A stretch of 64,000 bases of DNA from Physcomitrium patens (GCF_000002425.4 NC_037263.1:13737792-13801791); one strand, 5' to 3'; counted from the stretch's first letter, positions 45,132 through 58,181 are shown. A program made the numbers and translations. The notes: a model not told the origin generated them from the letters alone.

Positions 45132-48100
45132 ATGTTCTTAGATATGGCTTTTAATGAAGGTGAAGGTTTGAGAGTGATTAAAAAGTTTAAAGATGATAAT
45201 TTCTACCATTGGAAGGTGAAAATAGAACTTTTCTTGGCGTCTTTGGACCTTTGGGACATTGTAGATGAAAGTAAAGAGCCTCCAAGCATGCGTGCTAATG
45301 CTAAAGAAAAAAAGGACTTTATAAGATGTGAAAAGAAGGCTTTTGGTATGATTGCCATTAATTTGGATGAAGCCAATTTTTTTCACATCATTTCTTGTAA
45401 AAGACCAGCGAAAGCATAGAAGATCCTTTGCAACATATATAACAATAAGAACTTATCCAATATCATCTTCACAAGGAGGAAATTCTTCACTTGGAAGATA
45501 GAAGAAGGTAATGACCTCATGGCTCATGTCAATAAGATAAAGGCCTTTGCTAATCAACTTACAATTATTGACAAGCCTTTAAAAGAGAATGATATTATCA
45601 TGACCTTGCTTATGGATCTTTTCAAGTCCTACAACTATCTCATTGTAGCATTAGAGTCTATCAAAGTAAAAGAGCTCACAATAGATTATGTGATAATAAG
45701 ACTTATTCATGAAGTGACTAAGAAAAAAGAAAAAGAGCCTTAAAGTGAGGATTTGGCTCTCTTTTTAAGACAAGGCAAGGAAAGTTATTCTAATCAATGT
45801 AGCAATGCAAGAACTTGTTTCATTTATAGAAAACCAGGTCATTTTACTAGAAATTGCTACAAGGCTAAGAAAGGAGATAGAGAAAGTACAAACAATGCTT
45901 ATGATAAATATGGAAGTGATGATTATGCAAGTAAAGGTAATTCCATGGCTACCATGCTTAAGTGGATTGTTAATTCACGTGCCACCAAGCACATGATTCC
46001 ATATAAGTGTTCATTTGACACTTATGAAGAAATTTCAAGAACAAATATACTAATGGGAGACAATGGCATAGTAAAAGCTATTGAAACAGACTCTATTGTA
46101 ATAGAAATTTTTGTGAAAGGCCAAACTAAGAAGATTAGATTAAAGAATGTCTAACATGTGCCAAAGATGAAGAAAAACTTCTTCTCGATGAGTAAACTTA
46201 TTTCACATGGTTGTAAAGTGTAATTTGATAAGAATAGATGTTTTGTGAAGGCATTGGAAGGAGATGATGTTGCAAAGGGCTTCAAAGATGGCAACCTCTA
46301 TTTCATCAAGTGTAAGAAGATGAATGGAGTTGAAGTAGTGGCATTTGATGAATTTCTTCAAGATCAAGATAAGTTTGGCATTTGACATCGACACCTTAGT
46401 CATTTGAATGCTAAGAGCATGAAGGAGCTCTAATCTATAGTAAGTGGCTTAGATCTTGGTCATATAAGCCACAATGCTATGATACTTGCTTGTGAAGGTT
46501 ATATTCAAGGCAAACAACAAAGAGCTACATTTCTAAGTGGAGTTACAATACGTGCAACCAAGTTGTTGGACATAGTCCATTCTCATATTTATAGACCTAT
46601 GAGGATACCATTAATAGGAGGTATAAGATACTTTATTATATTTATTGATGATTTTTCAAAGAAGGTGTGGATTTTCATCCTCAAAACAAAGAGTGAGTGT
46701 TTCACAAGGTTTAAGGAGTTTAAGACACTTGTGAAGAAGCAAAGTGAGTGCAAAATCAAGATATTACATATAAATAATGGAAGTGAGTATATGTCAAAGC
46801 AATTCAATGATTTCTTGAAGATGCATGGTATTACAAGACAAACCTCCACTCCTTAAACTCCACAACAAAATAGAGTTGCTGAAAGAATAAATCACACTAT
46901 TATAGAGATGATAAGGAGTATGATACATGCCCAAAATCATAGGTTTGAATATTGGGTAGAAGCCATGGTAATAATAGTGTATACAAAGAATAGGTGCCTT
47001 CCAATTACACTTACATCAAAAACTCCCAAAGAAACTTGGAGTGAGAAGAAACCTTGTGTTTCACATATGAGAACCTTTGAATGCATAACATATACAAAGA
47101 CACTAGATTGTATGAGATCAAAATTTGATGCAAAAAGTATAAAATGTGTATTTATTGGATATTGTGAAGGTACAAAGACTTATAGCCACATGTGTTTGGA
47201 AACCAAAAAGATCATCAAAAGTCGTAATGTTGAGTTTTTAGAGCACAAGAGTGCTTATGAGCACTTAGAGATGTGTCCAAGTCGGAGTAATAGTATGTTT
47301 GTGGACACATCTTCAAATTCAGCAAAGAAAGAAGAAAATGAAGAAAATAATGGTTGTAAAGGTGAAAATGAAGATGAAGAGGCAAAGAAGGTAGAGAACA
47401 AGGCCTTTAAAAATACTAAAACTAATAATGAAGAGCATAATGATGATGATGATGGTGATGGAGATTATCAACCTTTGAGTGAAAAAAAACTATCTACAAA
47501 AGAAAAGAAGGTTAGAGGAGACGATAGAATACAATAAGTTGAGTCTTTTTCAAATGAAAGGAGATATCTTTTGAGAGATAGAAAATAATGTGGTGAATGG
47601 TGGAAGAATTACATCTTACCTCGAGTAAGTGAAGAATATGTCAATGTTATACTTCTTGCTGATCCGTTGAGTTTGTATAATGCAATAAAGTCCACAGATG
47701 CTTTGAAGTGGGAAAAAGTCATAGAAGAAGAGTATCAATTACTCATAGAAAATGGAATATGAAAATTGACTCAACTTCGATAAAATAGAGCTTCAATTGG
47801 TTGTAAGTGGATGTTTACAATAAAGAGGGAGATAATAGACAATATTGTGAGGTATAAGGCAAGATTGATTGCCAAAGGCTACTCACAAGTTGCTTGTATT
47901 GATTTTAATGAGACATTTGCTCCCGTGGCCAAATTCACTACTATTCGAACCATTGTGATAATTGAAGCAGCAAAATAATTGGAGATGTAAATGATAAAAG
48001 GTCAACAAGAAGATATATATTCTTTGTTGGAGTGGAAGAAATTTCATGGAATTACAAGAGATAACCAAAAATTACAAGGTCCTCAATGGAGGCAGAATAC

Positions 48101-48420
48101 ATGGCAACAAGTCATGGTGCTATAGAGGCAATATGACTAAGACAAGTTTTAGAAGACATTAGACTTGTGTAATTGGAAGCAATTCCAATGAAGCGTGACA
48201 ATCAAGGATGCTTTGTCTTTGCAAAGAATCCAAAATATCATTCAAGAACCAAGCACATTGACATTCAACATTACTTCATAAGAGAGAGAATTGAAATGAG
48301 AGTGATTGATATGAAATATTGTGCAACAAAAGACATGCTTGCAGATTTACTCACAAAAGCACTAGTACAGGATAGGCATTAGAAGTTAACAAAGGCACTA
48401 GGATTAATAGCTTTTGACTA
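45132..48420 (+). pseudogene. Element H gag-pol relic
   Basis: One frame from ATG 45132 to about 47970, with stops at 45417, 45741, 46152, 46854 and 47535. GAG: FYHWKVKIELFLASLDLW. Zinc knuckle near 45818-45860 reads C-x2-Y-x4-H-x4-C (second Cys lost). Protease is IVNSRATKHM, with Asn and Arg where D and G are expected. Integrase: HRHLSHLNAKSM (46387), FIDDFSKKVW (46642), HINNGSEYM (46772; D to N), PQQNRVAERIN (46859). An acidic linker has NDDDDGDGDYQP (47440). RT begins (GCKWMFTIKRE, ARLIAKGYSQV) but breaks off near 47975, and RNase H end (SRTKHIDIQHYFIRE, ADLLTKAL) follows directly in another frame. The YVDD part is deleted. Confidence 0.88.
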
Positions 48421-48729
48421 ATAGCAAAGTAAGAGTATTAAAGTAAGTAAGTATTACCTTAAATAAGTTGCTAATGGTCAAAGGACAACAAAAAAGTGAA
48501 GAAAAATAATTAAGGTGGTAGTTAGGTTAAAAAAGAATCTAAGATTTAGTTGGATGAAGTAAAAATGGATGTAATATCAAGAAGATGGAAGTTGTCTCAT
48601 TGGCTAGCAACCACCACCTATAAGTAAAGGGTGTTGGAGGTAGGAGGTATCTCATTCTATACTTCTCTTGTGTCTAACCTTGGTGATTTCAACTTACTTA
48701 TATCTTGCTTATTATGTTTATTTAATATT
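48415..48729 (+). repeat. Element H 3' LTR (approximate)
   Basis: Mate of 44305-44660. Ends near TTTATTTAATAT, where sequence matching protease of relic G (TAATAAAGTCTTTGCC against F 38757) takes over. Confidence 0.65.
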
Positions 48730-48841
48730 AATAAAGTCTTTGCCTATAGAACATGTTAAGGCTTTTGAATCTAGCAAGGCAAGATTTTATAATTTTTGGA
48801 TCTTAAATAAAATTTTACTATAAAATAAGAAAAAAGATTTG

Positions 48842-48880
<39 letters not shown>

Positions 48881-50240
48881 TTACTAAGCATTGCATAAGA
48901 TTCTAGCGGCAAGAATCCGTATTGTAGTTGGAAAAACTATTATTTTGACACATTGTCCTTTTTTGTAACCATGCTTTTTATTTTATAATTATGTTGCTGA
49001 TTTGGATAATATTAAAAAAATATATTTAGATTCTCTATAATATAATCCCAAATCTCTTTCATGATGTTGAGCCTTTTCTTGCTAAATTAGACATTTGAAA
49101 TATATTGTGTTAATTTATATAAGTTAGGATCTTAATAAATAAGCTTTCATAAACTTAGAAGCTCTTGTTATGACTTCACTTATATCTCTTTAATCAAACC
49201 TTTGTTCTTGATAGCTTTCAAAGAATTAATTATTGCATGTAATGGCTTCAATAATAAATTACTTTAATGAATCTATTATTGATATTATCAATAAGAAATC
49301 TTTAATATTATTTTTTAATCAATATCAAAATTGATTGATAAGGGCTTTGTCATTCTAATCCACATTGCAAGCAAGGTTTTGAAATTTAGCAGCACATATG
49401 GTGTTTGAATATGATCCTTACTGTAACAATATAAGTTTAATATTTGCTATTCTTTTTCAATCACTTTTTTAAAAAATGGTTATAAAGACTTTTAAGAATA
49501 AATTTGATTCTTAGAATAATTTTAAATATTTTTTTATTAAAGGTTAAAATAAAATAAAATAAAAATATATTCTTTGATAGAAGTGAACATATGAATCTAA
49601 CTTAAATAAATCCATCAAGATATTAAAAATAATAAAATTTTAGATAGAACTTCACTTGTTGTAGAAATCTTTGAAACTTTGATTTTATTCCATTAAACTT
49701 CTTTAGCATACTTATCTTTGCCTCCTTCATACTTTTAGTAGCAAGATTCTTCAAATTTAGTTGCAAACTTTATCTACTTGTTTCTTTTAATTGCACAACT
49801 TTTTGGTCTAGACTTTGAATTTCATTGTTGATTGCTTCTACATATATCAAGAAAAATAAGAAAGTTGTTGACAAGAGTGAAGAAGGCTTCATTCTTGCAT
49901 CCATATATACTATCTAACTAAGAGCTTTGTTGCAATATTCTATAGAACCTCTAACATGTGTCCAACTTACAAGACACTTCACTAACTTACAAAATAAATT
50001 TTTGATATGTGTGCCACACGGTTAACTTGTTCCACAAGCTATTAATTGGTTCAATACATTGCTAACTTATTAGCTAAGTTTTTATCTTATCAATTGACTA
50101 CAAATATGACTTAAGTCAAATATGAGTCAATGAAATTTTTACAAAGCTTCACCATAAGATAATATCAAATCTATCTATATTTATTTTTTATCTAATACTT
50201 CTAATCTAAATAAATATGTATGTCTATAATATCAAGATAA

Positions 50241-53200
50241 AAGTATTTAGAAAAGGTATTTAATATATATATTTTTTAGCTCATAAGAGATATGAAATAT
50301 AAATCTTGAAAAAAACTTATTTTAACAAATTAATCAATGATTCAAAGCTTATGTTGATATAAAATACTCAAGGTTCTTATAATTTGTATAAACAATCATT
50401 TGATTAGAAATTCCTTCCAAATTATAATATTCATCTTAAAATGAATCTAAAATAATAAAAAATCTTTGTTGTGGATCTTACAATTGATCTTGATTGCTAA
50501 TAACTTTCTTAAATAAAATACTATAAGGTGAAGTTTGTCATTTACTCCCATTCATAACAATATTGCATCTACGACAAATTTTTTTTTTTTTTTCATAAAA
50601 AATTCTTCAAAAAAGATTGATACAATATAAAACTAGTATAGAGTAAAATTTATCTTTAAAGCTTAAAATAATACTTTAGCTTCTTTATTCCACTTGAGTT
50701 ATTTTTTTAGAAGTCAAACATTTAAGTAGAGCTACAACTTGAGAATAGTTTTTAATAAAAATCCAATAGAAATTTACAAATATCAAAAAGCATTGGATAT
50801 CTCCTTCTATGCTTATAATCTCTTAATCCATATTAGTCTAAATTTTCTTAGGATTGATTATAAGGCCATTATTTGAAATAATGTATCATAAAAATTTAAA
50901 TTAAATAATAAAAAATATATAATTTTTTATCTTAGCTTATAATCCTACATCTTTAAATTTTTGTAACATACAAAAAATAAGAATTTTTTTTCTTTTGTAT
51001 TTTTATAATAGAATAAAATATTATCTAGATTAAAAAAAAAATCATCTAGAAATTCTTAAACAACTTTATTTATTAGATATTGAAAAATAAAAATTACATT
51101 TGTGAGTCTAAAAAGCATAAAATTATATTTTTAATGTCTATATTTAATTTAAAATATAGTCTTTTATTCATCTCTTTTTTAATGCATGAAAAATTGAATG
51201 TTCTTCATAGATTTATTATTATAAAGAACTTTATTTGATTCAATTGATTAAGAAGTCTCGATTTGAAAGACTTATATTCTTTATTTTTTATAGTAATCTT
51301 GTTGAACCTTTAATAATCCATACACATTTGCAATGATCCATATTTTTCTTTACAAATAAGAAACGAACTTCTATTAAAGTTTTTGAAAGACATATGAAAT
51401 TCTTATCTAAGTTCTCACCAATATATTCTTTGAGTTTAGGCAATTCATTTTTGTTATAAAATGTAGATTGATTTAAATGGTAATTGAATTCCTTTTTGAA
51501 GGTCAATTAACCAATCATTAGAATAATATTTTAGAAGATTATATGTATTCTTCTTTTCAAATACATCTTAATAATCTTCATATAGACTTAAAATGCTACT
51601 TAAAGTCTTTTCACCATTAGAAATAGGTAGAGCATAAATAATAAAATATGTACTTTTTTTTACAGCATGCATAAAAGTTCTTTCATTTATAATTTAAAAT
51701 TTTATTGTATTAAACTTATGACTTTTTACTTGGATAAAAAAAAAATTAATTATATTTTAGAAAAAATCAAGACTACAAGAAATCTAATCTCAATGAAGGT
51801 TTTAGCCATACTAAATCTAAAAAGAACAAGAGCTAATTATATTAAATATCTCCTAGCTATTATGACTATTTTTTACTAAATTTACAAAAAAATTATGAAT
51901 ATTATCTTCAAAACATAATAAACAACCATCTATGGCTTTTATATATATAACTTTAGTTTTTTTTTTATTAAAGGTATTCTATGTCTTTTCACAAACTCTT
52001 TATTTAAAAAATAAGATAAGACTCCTAAATCTAATAAAAAGAAGGATTTGTAATTTTTAAGTCCTACACAAATATTTATTTTAAAACAAAGAGAGGGTTG
52101 TGAAGAGAGAATTGAACCTTCACTAGGTATTGTAGAAGATTTCAATTGCATGGTCTTTAATGTAGCTAGATAAATTTGTTTTTCAACATATATTTTTTTT
52201 CAATAGCCACACTTATCATTTTATGGTTGTATTTTTTTTTTTTTAACAATATTGAGTAATGTGCTTAGATTCTGCATAATATAAGTATTATTCTTTATAA
52301 CAACAATGAGTCTTTTCTTACTTAATAAAGATTTAGTTGCAACATAAATTGTATCATATTCCTTATGTAAACCAATTCTTGGTTTTTTAACACTTAAACA
52401 ATGTTCCACCACAAGAAAAGTAATATAATTTGGTATAGATGTTGAAGCAGTTCCTATCATCTCTATATCTCAACTTCTTACCAATTTTGTTATTTTTTGT
52501 GGTAATAAATTGAGTTGATACATTACAAGTATTTACTCCTTCATTTGTTCTTGTATTTATATCATTGCACTTTTCATTTCAATAAGCTTTATTATAACAA
52601 CATAATGGAAATGAAGACATCTAATATCAGTTAAGACAAGTAGATGAGAAGACTTAAGAATAAAAATATTTTAGGAACAATATCAATTTGAAAGTAGATA
52701 ATCCATTATTTTTTATACATTTACATCTTATAAATAAAAAAATAATAATCTTCTTTTAATTAAAAAAGACAAATTTTTGATATTATCAATATACTTTAAT
52801 TAATATTCCAAAGACAAAGACTCAAAGAATATAAATAAATGACATGTTTTTCAAAGTAAGTTGATATACATGTAAATATATATACTCAAGAAGAAACTAG
52901 AATGGCTATAGTCAAAAACTAAGAAATTAGAGATTCTTGAATTTAGATTAGAAATAAGAAAGAAATTGATAAGAGTGAAGGAAGTCTCATTCTTACTTCT
53001 ATATATGTTATTGAATAAGAAATTATAACATGACATTTTATAATATCTCCAATATATGTTTAATCTACATGACATATGACTAATTTACAAGACAAGTTTT
53101 TTATATAAGCACCATATATCCAACTTGTACCACAAGTAACCAACTTATTAGCCAACTTGTCAAACAATCACATATACATACAAGAACAAATCCACATTTA

Positions 53201-53312
53201 TGCAACTTCTAAGAAACTTTTTTAAAAGATATTATCAATTTCATCTACTTTTACAAATTTCTACATACACATATTAATTAAGCAATTATTGAAGTAAATA
53301 TGTATGTCCATA
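50241..53312 (-). mobile_element. Relic I: chromovirus lacking its 3' part
   Basis: On the reverse strand it aligns with F from RNase H (50340-50620) through RT (50690-51300), the RT approach (51288-51506), protease (LLDLGVLSYF, 51939-52151), gag (52221-52600) to a 5' LTR (52790-53312; plus strand AACTAGAATGGCTATAG and ATCCAACTTGTACCACAAG). It is strongly decayed, very AT-rich, with long T runs at 50579-50594 and 52225-52240. RNase H shows TAA at 50436-50438 at the same codon as A, E, F and J. Integrase, chromodomain and 3' LTR are absent; the LTR piece of G abuts directly. Confidence 0.75.
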
Positions 53313-53560
53313 ATAATTTCAATGCACATTCTTTACTACCATAATTGAACTCTATACTTGTATAAATAAATAAATGTTATAATATACATTATAAAACATT
53401 CAAATAAAGAATTTTCTATCTTTCTATTGTCTTCAAAATTTAAGAACATAACCTTTTACAAAATTGTCACACTTTTCTGAGATAGAAATATTATATCAAA
53501 TATTATAATTACATAATAAATAGGTTTCTTGCAACCCAATATGTTTCCAATTATATTTTC
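53313..53560. other. AT-rich spacer before the host gene's 3' side
   Basis: About 250 bp, no open frame or repeat recognised. Base composition changes toward normal after about 53560, where transcribed host sequence may start. Confidence 0.5.
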
Positions 53561-53753
53561 AAAATGATATTGGAGCTGAGGCATTGTGTCTATTCGGCTC
53601 TGAAACCACCAAATAATGTAAAATACTCGCCATCCATAATTTCTGAAAAGCTTTTGAATTTTTTTTGTTTCATTTTGGAAGCTGAGTTTCCCGCATCCTT
53701 GATGCGAAATATCTTCTCACCAATTTCGGCCAACCTCAAAATTTCCAACTAAT

Positions 53754-53759
53754 TTTATT
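53754..53759 (-). terminator. Candidate poly(A) signal of the DUF300 gene
   Basis: Reverse strand AATAAA, about 325 bases after the stop codon, in a region of mixed composition that may be the 3' UTR. Plant signals are loose, so other sites are possible. Confidence 0.4.
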
Positions 53760-54081
53760 TTCACATTCACCTGCAAAACCTGATGCAAAACCTGAGGTAT
53801 TATACGGACAATAGCTGTTGTCACTCAGCCGATTACTCAGAGGATGGCAAAGATGAATGCTACCCCATAAAATGGTAACTCTCAGCTTCGGACCTGTTGG
53901 CATTCTCCTTCAAAAATTGTGAACACAATGATCACAAAACGAAAGTGGGAGTGAACGAAACGGCCCCTTTCTTTTCTACTCCCAAGATGATTCTTCGTTG
54001 TTTGTAAACTTCATTGCCTGGTTTTTAAGGCTCATGATGTCATATGGAATGAGATACCCGTTTTTCTACTAAGCTGGTCGA

Positions 54082-56768
54082 TCATGGCAACCTTGCACCA
54101 ACGGACTGTTGCGTAATTACAGCTGGCTCCAACGGTGACATATCATAGGACCGCCTGAATTCTGCGTCATTAATAAGAGGGCCATCATTGGTATCAATAA
54201 TCCTACCTTGAATCAAGTCCTGGTTTCTGGAAGCCCCATTTGGGACGGACATCTCAGAGAACACTGCATTAGAGGAGTCCTTAAACGTGCTTTTGGTACC
54301 AGAATGCCTCGGACTCTTTCCAACCCTTGTGCTTTCCATCTCCTGTCCAGTAGGAACGAATGTACGAGTACGATAACGCTTCGGGGCGCCCTCGGGATCG
54401 TTGCTGTAGAGCACATAGTCGTGATAGGCAGGGGCAAACTGCAATACGATTCCGTGTGTCATGAACAGGAAGCTCTATCATGGTCATTTCAATCAATAAA
54501 ACGATGTGAACTCACAAAAGGTAAAGGTTTGCTCGACAGTGTTGTACTTTAAGCTTTGGAACAAAACTCCTGTAAAGGGATAGAGCAAGAATAGCGAGGA
54601 GAGCAACTGCTGATGCCACAACCGTTTGAAGTTTCTTAAATCTTAGCAAAGGCCTGAGCAAGTACCTGGTGCATTGTATCATAGACCACATCAATAAGGT
54701 TAAGAACATGAAAAAGGCTTCGCCATGGACTGGTTTCCACGCCTCCAACATTGGCCTCTGCATAATCCTTGTAGGGAAAGGCATAAAGATGAGCAAAAGC
54801 TGCAAGGAGCATCTCCCCGCAGATCAAGACATTTTGATAGTCAGCGGCCTCCTGGGGAGTATCGACAGATCCAGCCTCCGAGAAAATAAATATTACGACA
54901 CCCTGCCACGAAATGTCCATTCATCACAATAAGTTCAATAAAAGTAAAAACAACAATCTACCACGTCACGATATCTTAATAAAAGGACTGTTAAGAAGAT
55001 AAAAACTCTCGTAAAGCTCTGACAAATTTGGGGAAGGATTTCAACGTGTAAGCTGTTCATCCACACAGAATAAAAAACACGGTAGAACAGAAAACAAAAG
55101 ATCTAAAAGGAGATGAATCTATATATATATATATATATATATATATGACTGAGGATGGAATACGAAAAATGTACTCACTTGCCAGTACGTAAGAAAAACC
55201 ACAGACTTCACGAGAATGAATTTGGGCAAGGCTTTATACGGCGTCAGGAGTTCCCTGCAGGCTACGTAAAAGAGTACCAGTGCTCCAAGAGCACAAGAAT
55301 AAGCTACAGTGTAAATCAAAGTGATATACAAATAGCCCCCTCCAACATAAAAGCTTCCTTCCTCGTATTTGTTGTTGTAGTAAAGAATAATTGCTGCCAG
55401 AACCAGCAATGGCTTCAAGATGACAAACTGTAGGACTCCTTGCTTACACCTTCGAATAAAGCGCCTGCAACATCAATTAAATTTAATGATGCGTCTGCCA
55501 ACCGAAACGCCAATAACCACAGTAGTCAGAGTGTGCGTTCTTTAACAGACTCGAAGTAAAAACTAACCCATCAAGTGGAATGGCTGCACAACAGCAAGTC
55601 ATGAGATGCCAAGATGGCTGCAATGCATTTCCGGATAGCCTAGTTACAACTTCCCCTGGTCCACCAACCCAAGCAAGACAAAGGGACAGAAAATTGTAGA
55701 TAACCAATGCCTCGTATCTGCACACAAAGGTCACCACGTGCTTGTTTTAAAATTTACAGAGAACATTTTGGTTCAGACAGCTGCCCATCACCACAACGTC
55801 TGTAATATAATGTAACAAATTCGTCCTATAATTGACCAATATTTCTACTGATATGGAAGGGACAGCCCAGATCATGACATGCTTAAGAAAAAATAAGAGC
55901 TGCTAACAACGCAAGGTACAGCACAAGTTACAGATCTATTGAGAAGGTTGATCCAGTTATCTACATCAAATTCCCACAGTACCTCTAGCATTGCACAAAG
56001 TTAAGTACTCTCCAAGAATAGAAAGGTGTGACTGGAATACTTACATTCCAATAATTGAATTGAAGATTATCGCATGCTTGGGCAGAACCAGAGCTAAAAA
56101 TGACATTACAGAGTAGACCTGCACACCATCAATTGAAACCAAGTGAATGCAAGAAGGTCTCACTGCCGGTTGGTGGAACCTCAATCGCAAGTGTAATTCT
56201 GAACAGCTCATCTCTTCCTGACAAAAACTATGTACACCAGAACCTCTAGTCAAAACAGGGACGAGCGAAAGAAACTACGCGGGTGAAGAACCTATTGTTG
56301 AAGACTAACAATTTGAGAGTCGTAGTGCAAAACTTTACATTCGGCCATCTACACCAATCGGAGCATCATCGCTATGCGCCAATTAAAACCACAATAATTC
56401 AAAATACCGAATTTGAAATTTAATTTATGAGCACAGGGGTCGTCCCAAAAGTTCATTGCACCTACACCCTACGCGAGCCACTTCTATAGGTTTAGCTCAA
56501 GCTAAAGAATTACTTTACCAAAACTCCAAAGTCGAGCTCAGAATAAGAATAATAATAATAAATAAATAAATAAATAAAAACATGCAATAAATCAGTTCGA
56601 CAACGCTCGTGAAAGACGTACAGGCACCATGAGAATAATCCGAACAGTGTAGCGCTGGTAGATAGGTTCCGTGTAGTTGCACAGGTGACGATAGACGTGC
56701 CATAGCGCCACTCCGCATGCCCCCACAGAGCACAAGAACGCAAACAACACCCCTAAAAACGCCGCCAT
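54082..56768 (-). CDS. DUF300/TMEM184 (Ost-alpha/LAZ1 superfamily) seven-membrane-segment protein, six coding exons
   Basis: Coding exons in gene order: 56768-56622, 56118-56045, 55717-55568, 55464-55179, 54902-54666, 54438-54082. All introns are GT..AG and all phases join, giving 416 residues and a TGA stop, close to the usual length of this plant family. Start: ATG at 56768 has a strong context (ACCATGG); an in-frame ATG lies three codons upstream at 56777. Membrane segments are near residues 2-24, 42-66, 76-93, 132-153, 168-193, 205-226 and 244-265. Family blocks: GPGEVVTRLSGNALQPSWHL, PLDGRFIRRCKQGVLQFVIL, KSVVFLTYWQG, FAHLYAFPYKDY, YHDYVLYSNDPEGAPKRYRT and FVPTGQEM. The Ser/Arg-rich C-terminal tail is variable. 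Known relatives are solute-transporter-like proteins of plasma membrane or tonoplast, and LAZ1 is linked to cell death and hormone signalling; the exact substrate is unknown. No stop, shift or odd splice was seen. Confidence 0.95.
55122..55146. repeat. (AT)n microsatellite in an intron of the DUF300 gene
   Basis: About 12 AT units within the intron 54903-55178. Confidence 0.95.
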
Positions 56769-57560
56769 GGTCAACATACAGCAACCGACACGCCAAAATT
56801 ACACTCTCCACCAACGACGCCCATCAATGAGACCCTTCAACCTCGGATCCCGGCATCGCCTTCAATCGACCCATCACCAAAGGAACACAAGCCCCTTCCC
56901 ACTCCAAACACCTACTTCCCACAACGCCCTCCGTCATCGAAACAAGCATTGCATGTGGAAGAGAAAAGACGAGAGCCATTGTACCGTAATGCACACTCCA
57001 CCAACCTCCATGCGTAACGGCTGAGCTTCTTCTTGTGCATCAGACAAACCAACGTGGCATATGCGGCACTCCCAACAATAGGAAGAAGCAAGATCTTGGA
57101 AAGATTCTCGATTTGGATTGATAATGCCGGGAGCGGCACTGGCAGTAAAGAGTTGGGGGGAAAGGGGTTACGCGGAATCTACCGCTCCGCGGAAAAAATT
57201 GGCACAGACCCAACAACCCTGCAGTTTAAACCGATGCCCCACCACCATGATGATCATTCACAGTCTTGCGGTGCGGTGGGTGGCTGGGAGATTGCTTGAG
57301 CCTTCCTTCCTTGTCGCTCTCCTCCGGGGTCTGTCTGGCACACGACGACGACAATGGGGCTGCTGACGCTGGCGCTCCGTCTGCCGCTGCAGCTGCCGCC
57401 GACGAGCGTTTCCGCGGTAATGCGTTACCCCGACTATACGACCACGGCCTTAGGTGATGTGGCGGTCGCAAGCAGGCGTCACCGGGGTAGCGGGTCTGAA
57501 GGTGATGAACGGCGATGGCGTGGTATCATCCATCTTGTTACACTTTAAGCACTCTTTATT
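56769..57560 (-). promoter_or_regulatory. GC-rich 5' UTR and promoter region of the DUF300 gene
   Basis: Composition jumps from AT-rich to clearly GC-rich between the start codon and about 57550, with many CpG. This is the only such block in the window. It probably holds the 5' UTR and proximal promoter. Several short open frames occur on both strands (for example reverse 57471-57226, with an Ala run), but none has a recognisable domain. A 5' UTR intron or an upstream exon cannot be excluded. Confidence 0.55.
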
Positions 57561-58145
57561 CTAATTGATATTACTTTTTTGTTTTTTATTTAATTTTTTA
57601 TGATTACTTTTTAAAATGAAAATATCTGGTGGTCATTGGACTTGGTTGGATCTCAACCTTGAATTGATGCAATATGTTTCAAATTAGTCTAATGTTTCTA
57701 ATTTTGCTAATTTCATACTACTAATTTTGAAATTTATTGAAACAATGTCAATAAAAATTCATGCCAATTTTCGATAGTTTTTAAATATCTATTTTTTATT
57801 TTTAAAGGTGTCTCATTGAAGGTTTTTATTAGAATATTTTTTAATTATATCAAATACAATATAATAGGTTTTTTCTTTCAATAAAGTATCTTGCATGAAA
57901 AATAGATAAATAAATAAACAAACAATGTCTAAAATTTCTATAGTATTCTAATGTTTAATTACAAAGGAAATCTCTCAATTTTTCTTATCGTAGATTATGT
58001 AAGATCAATTTTAATTTTACTACTTTGGTAAAAACCAACTTCTTACAAAAATAATTTTTTAAAAACTTTTTAATTTAAATAATATATTATTTTATATTTA
58101 AATAATTATTTTTATAATTAATAAGCTAATTAAAATATTTTTATA

Positions 58146-58148
<3 letters not shown>

Positions 58149-58181
<33 letters not shown>
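58149..58181. repeat. Poly(A) tract
   Basis: About 33 A in a row, no retroposon body recognised next to it. Confidence 0.9.

Larger units (their letters stand above)
44305..48729 (+). mobile_element. Element H: Ty1/copia retrotransposon with RT core deleted
   Basis: About 4.4 kb. The LTR-like repeats are about 44305-44660 and 48415-48729; both contain CATCTCATTCTATACTTCTC-type sequence (44570, 48650) and CTTGCTTATT near the end. The domain order GAG-protease-integrase-RT-RNase H is that of Ty1/copia. LTR edges are approximate, because I found no clean target duplication. Active sites have decayed and the central RT is missing. Confidence 0.85.
43854..50240 (-). mobile_element. Relic G: chromovirus, deleted, interrupted by copia element H
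   Basis: Two pieces match F in order on the reverse strand. 43854-44200 covers the chromodomain and GPY region (plus-strand CCAATAGATAAGATATTCCAA against F 35535). 48731-49850 covers protease, gag-pol junction, zinc-knuckle zone and gag. 49855-50240 is part of a 5' LTR (TTGACAAGAGTGAAGAAGGC, then ATATATACTATCTAACTAAG). Integrase, RNase H and RT, about 2.9 kb, are missing at the place where H lies, so a deletion came before or with that insertion. An A tract lies at 48842-48878. Confidence 0.75.

Noticed and set aside
48842-48878. Poly(A) tail of a LINE or SINE
   Set aside because: The flanks on both sides match gag-protease of a reverse-strand chromovirus, so the A run is an expansion within relic G.
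54208-54552. Plus-strand frame of 114 codons opposite the last DUF300 exon
   Set aside because: It is the antisense shadow of a well-supported exon and has no domain.
56912-57139. Reverse 75-codon frame as first exon of the DUF300 gene
   Set aside because: The ATG at 56768 lies in the better context, the protein from there has the full family length, and no splice link is evident.
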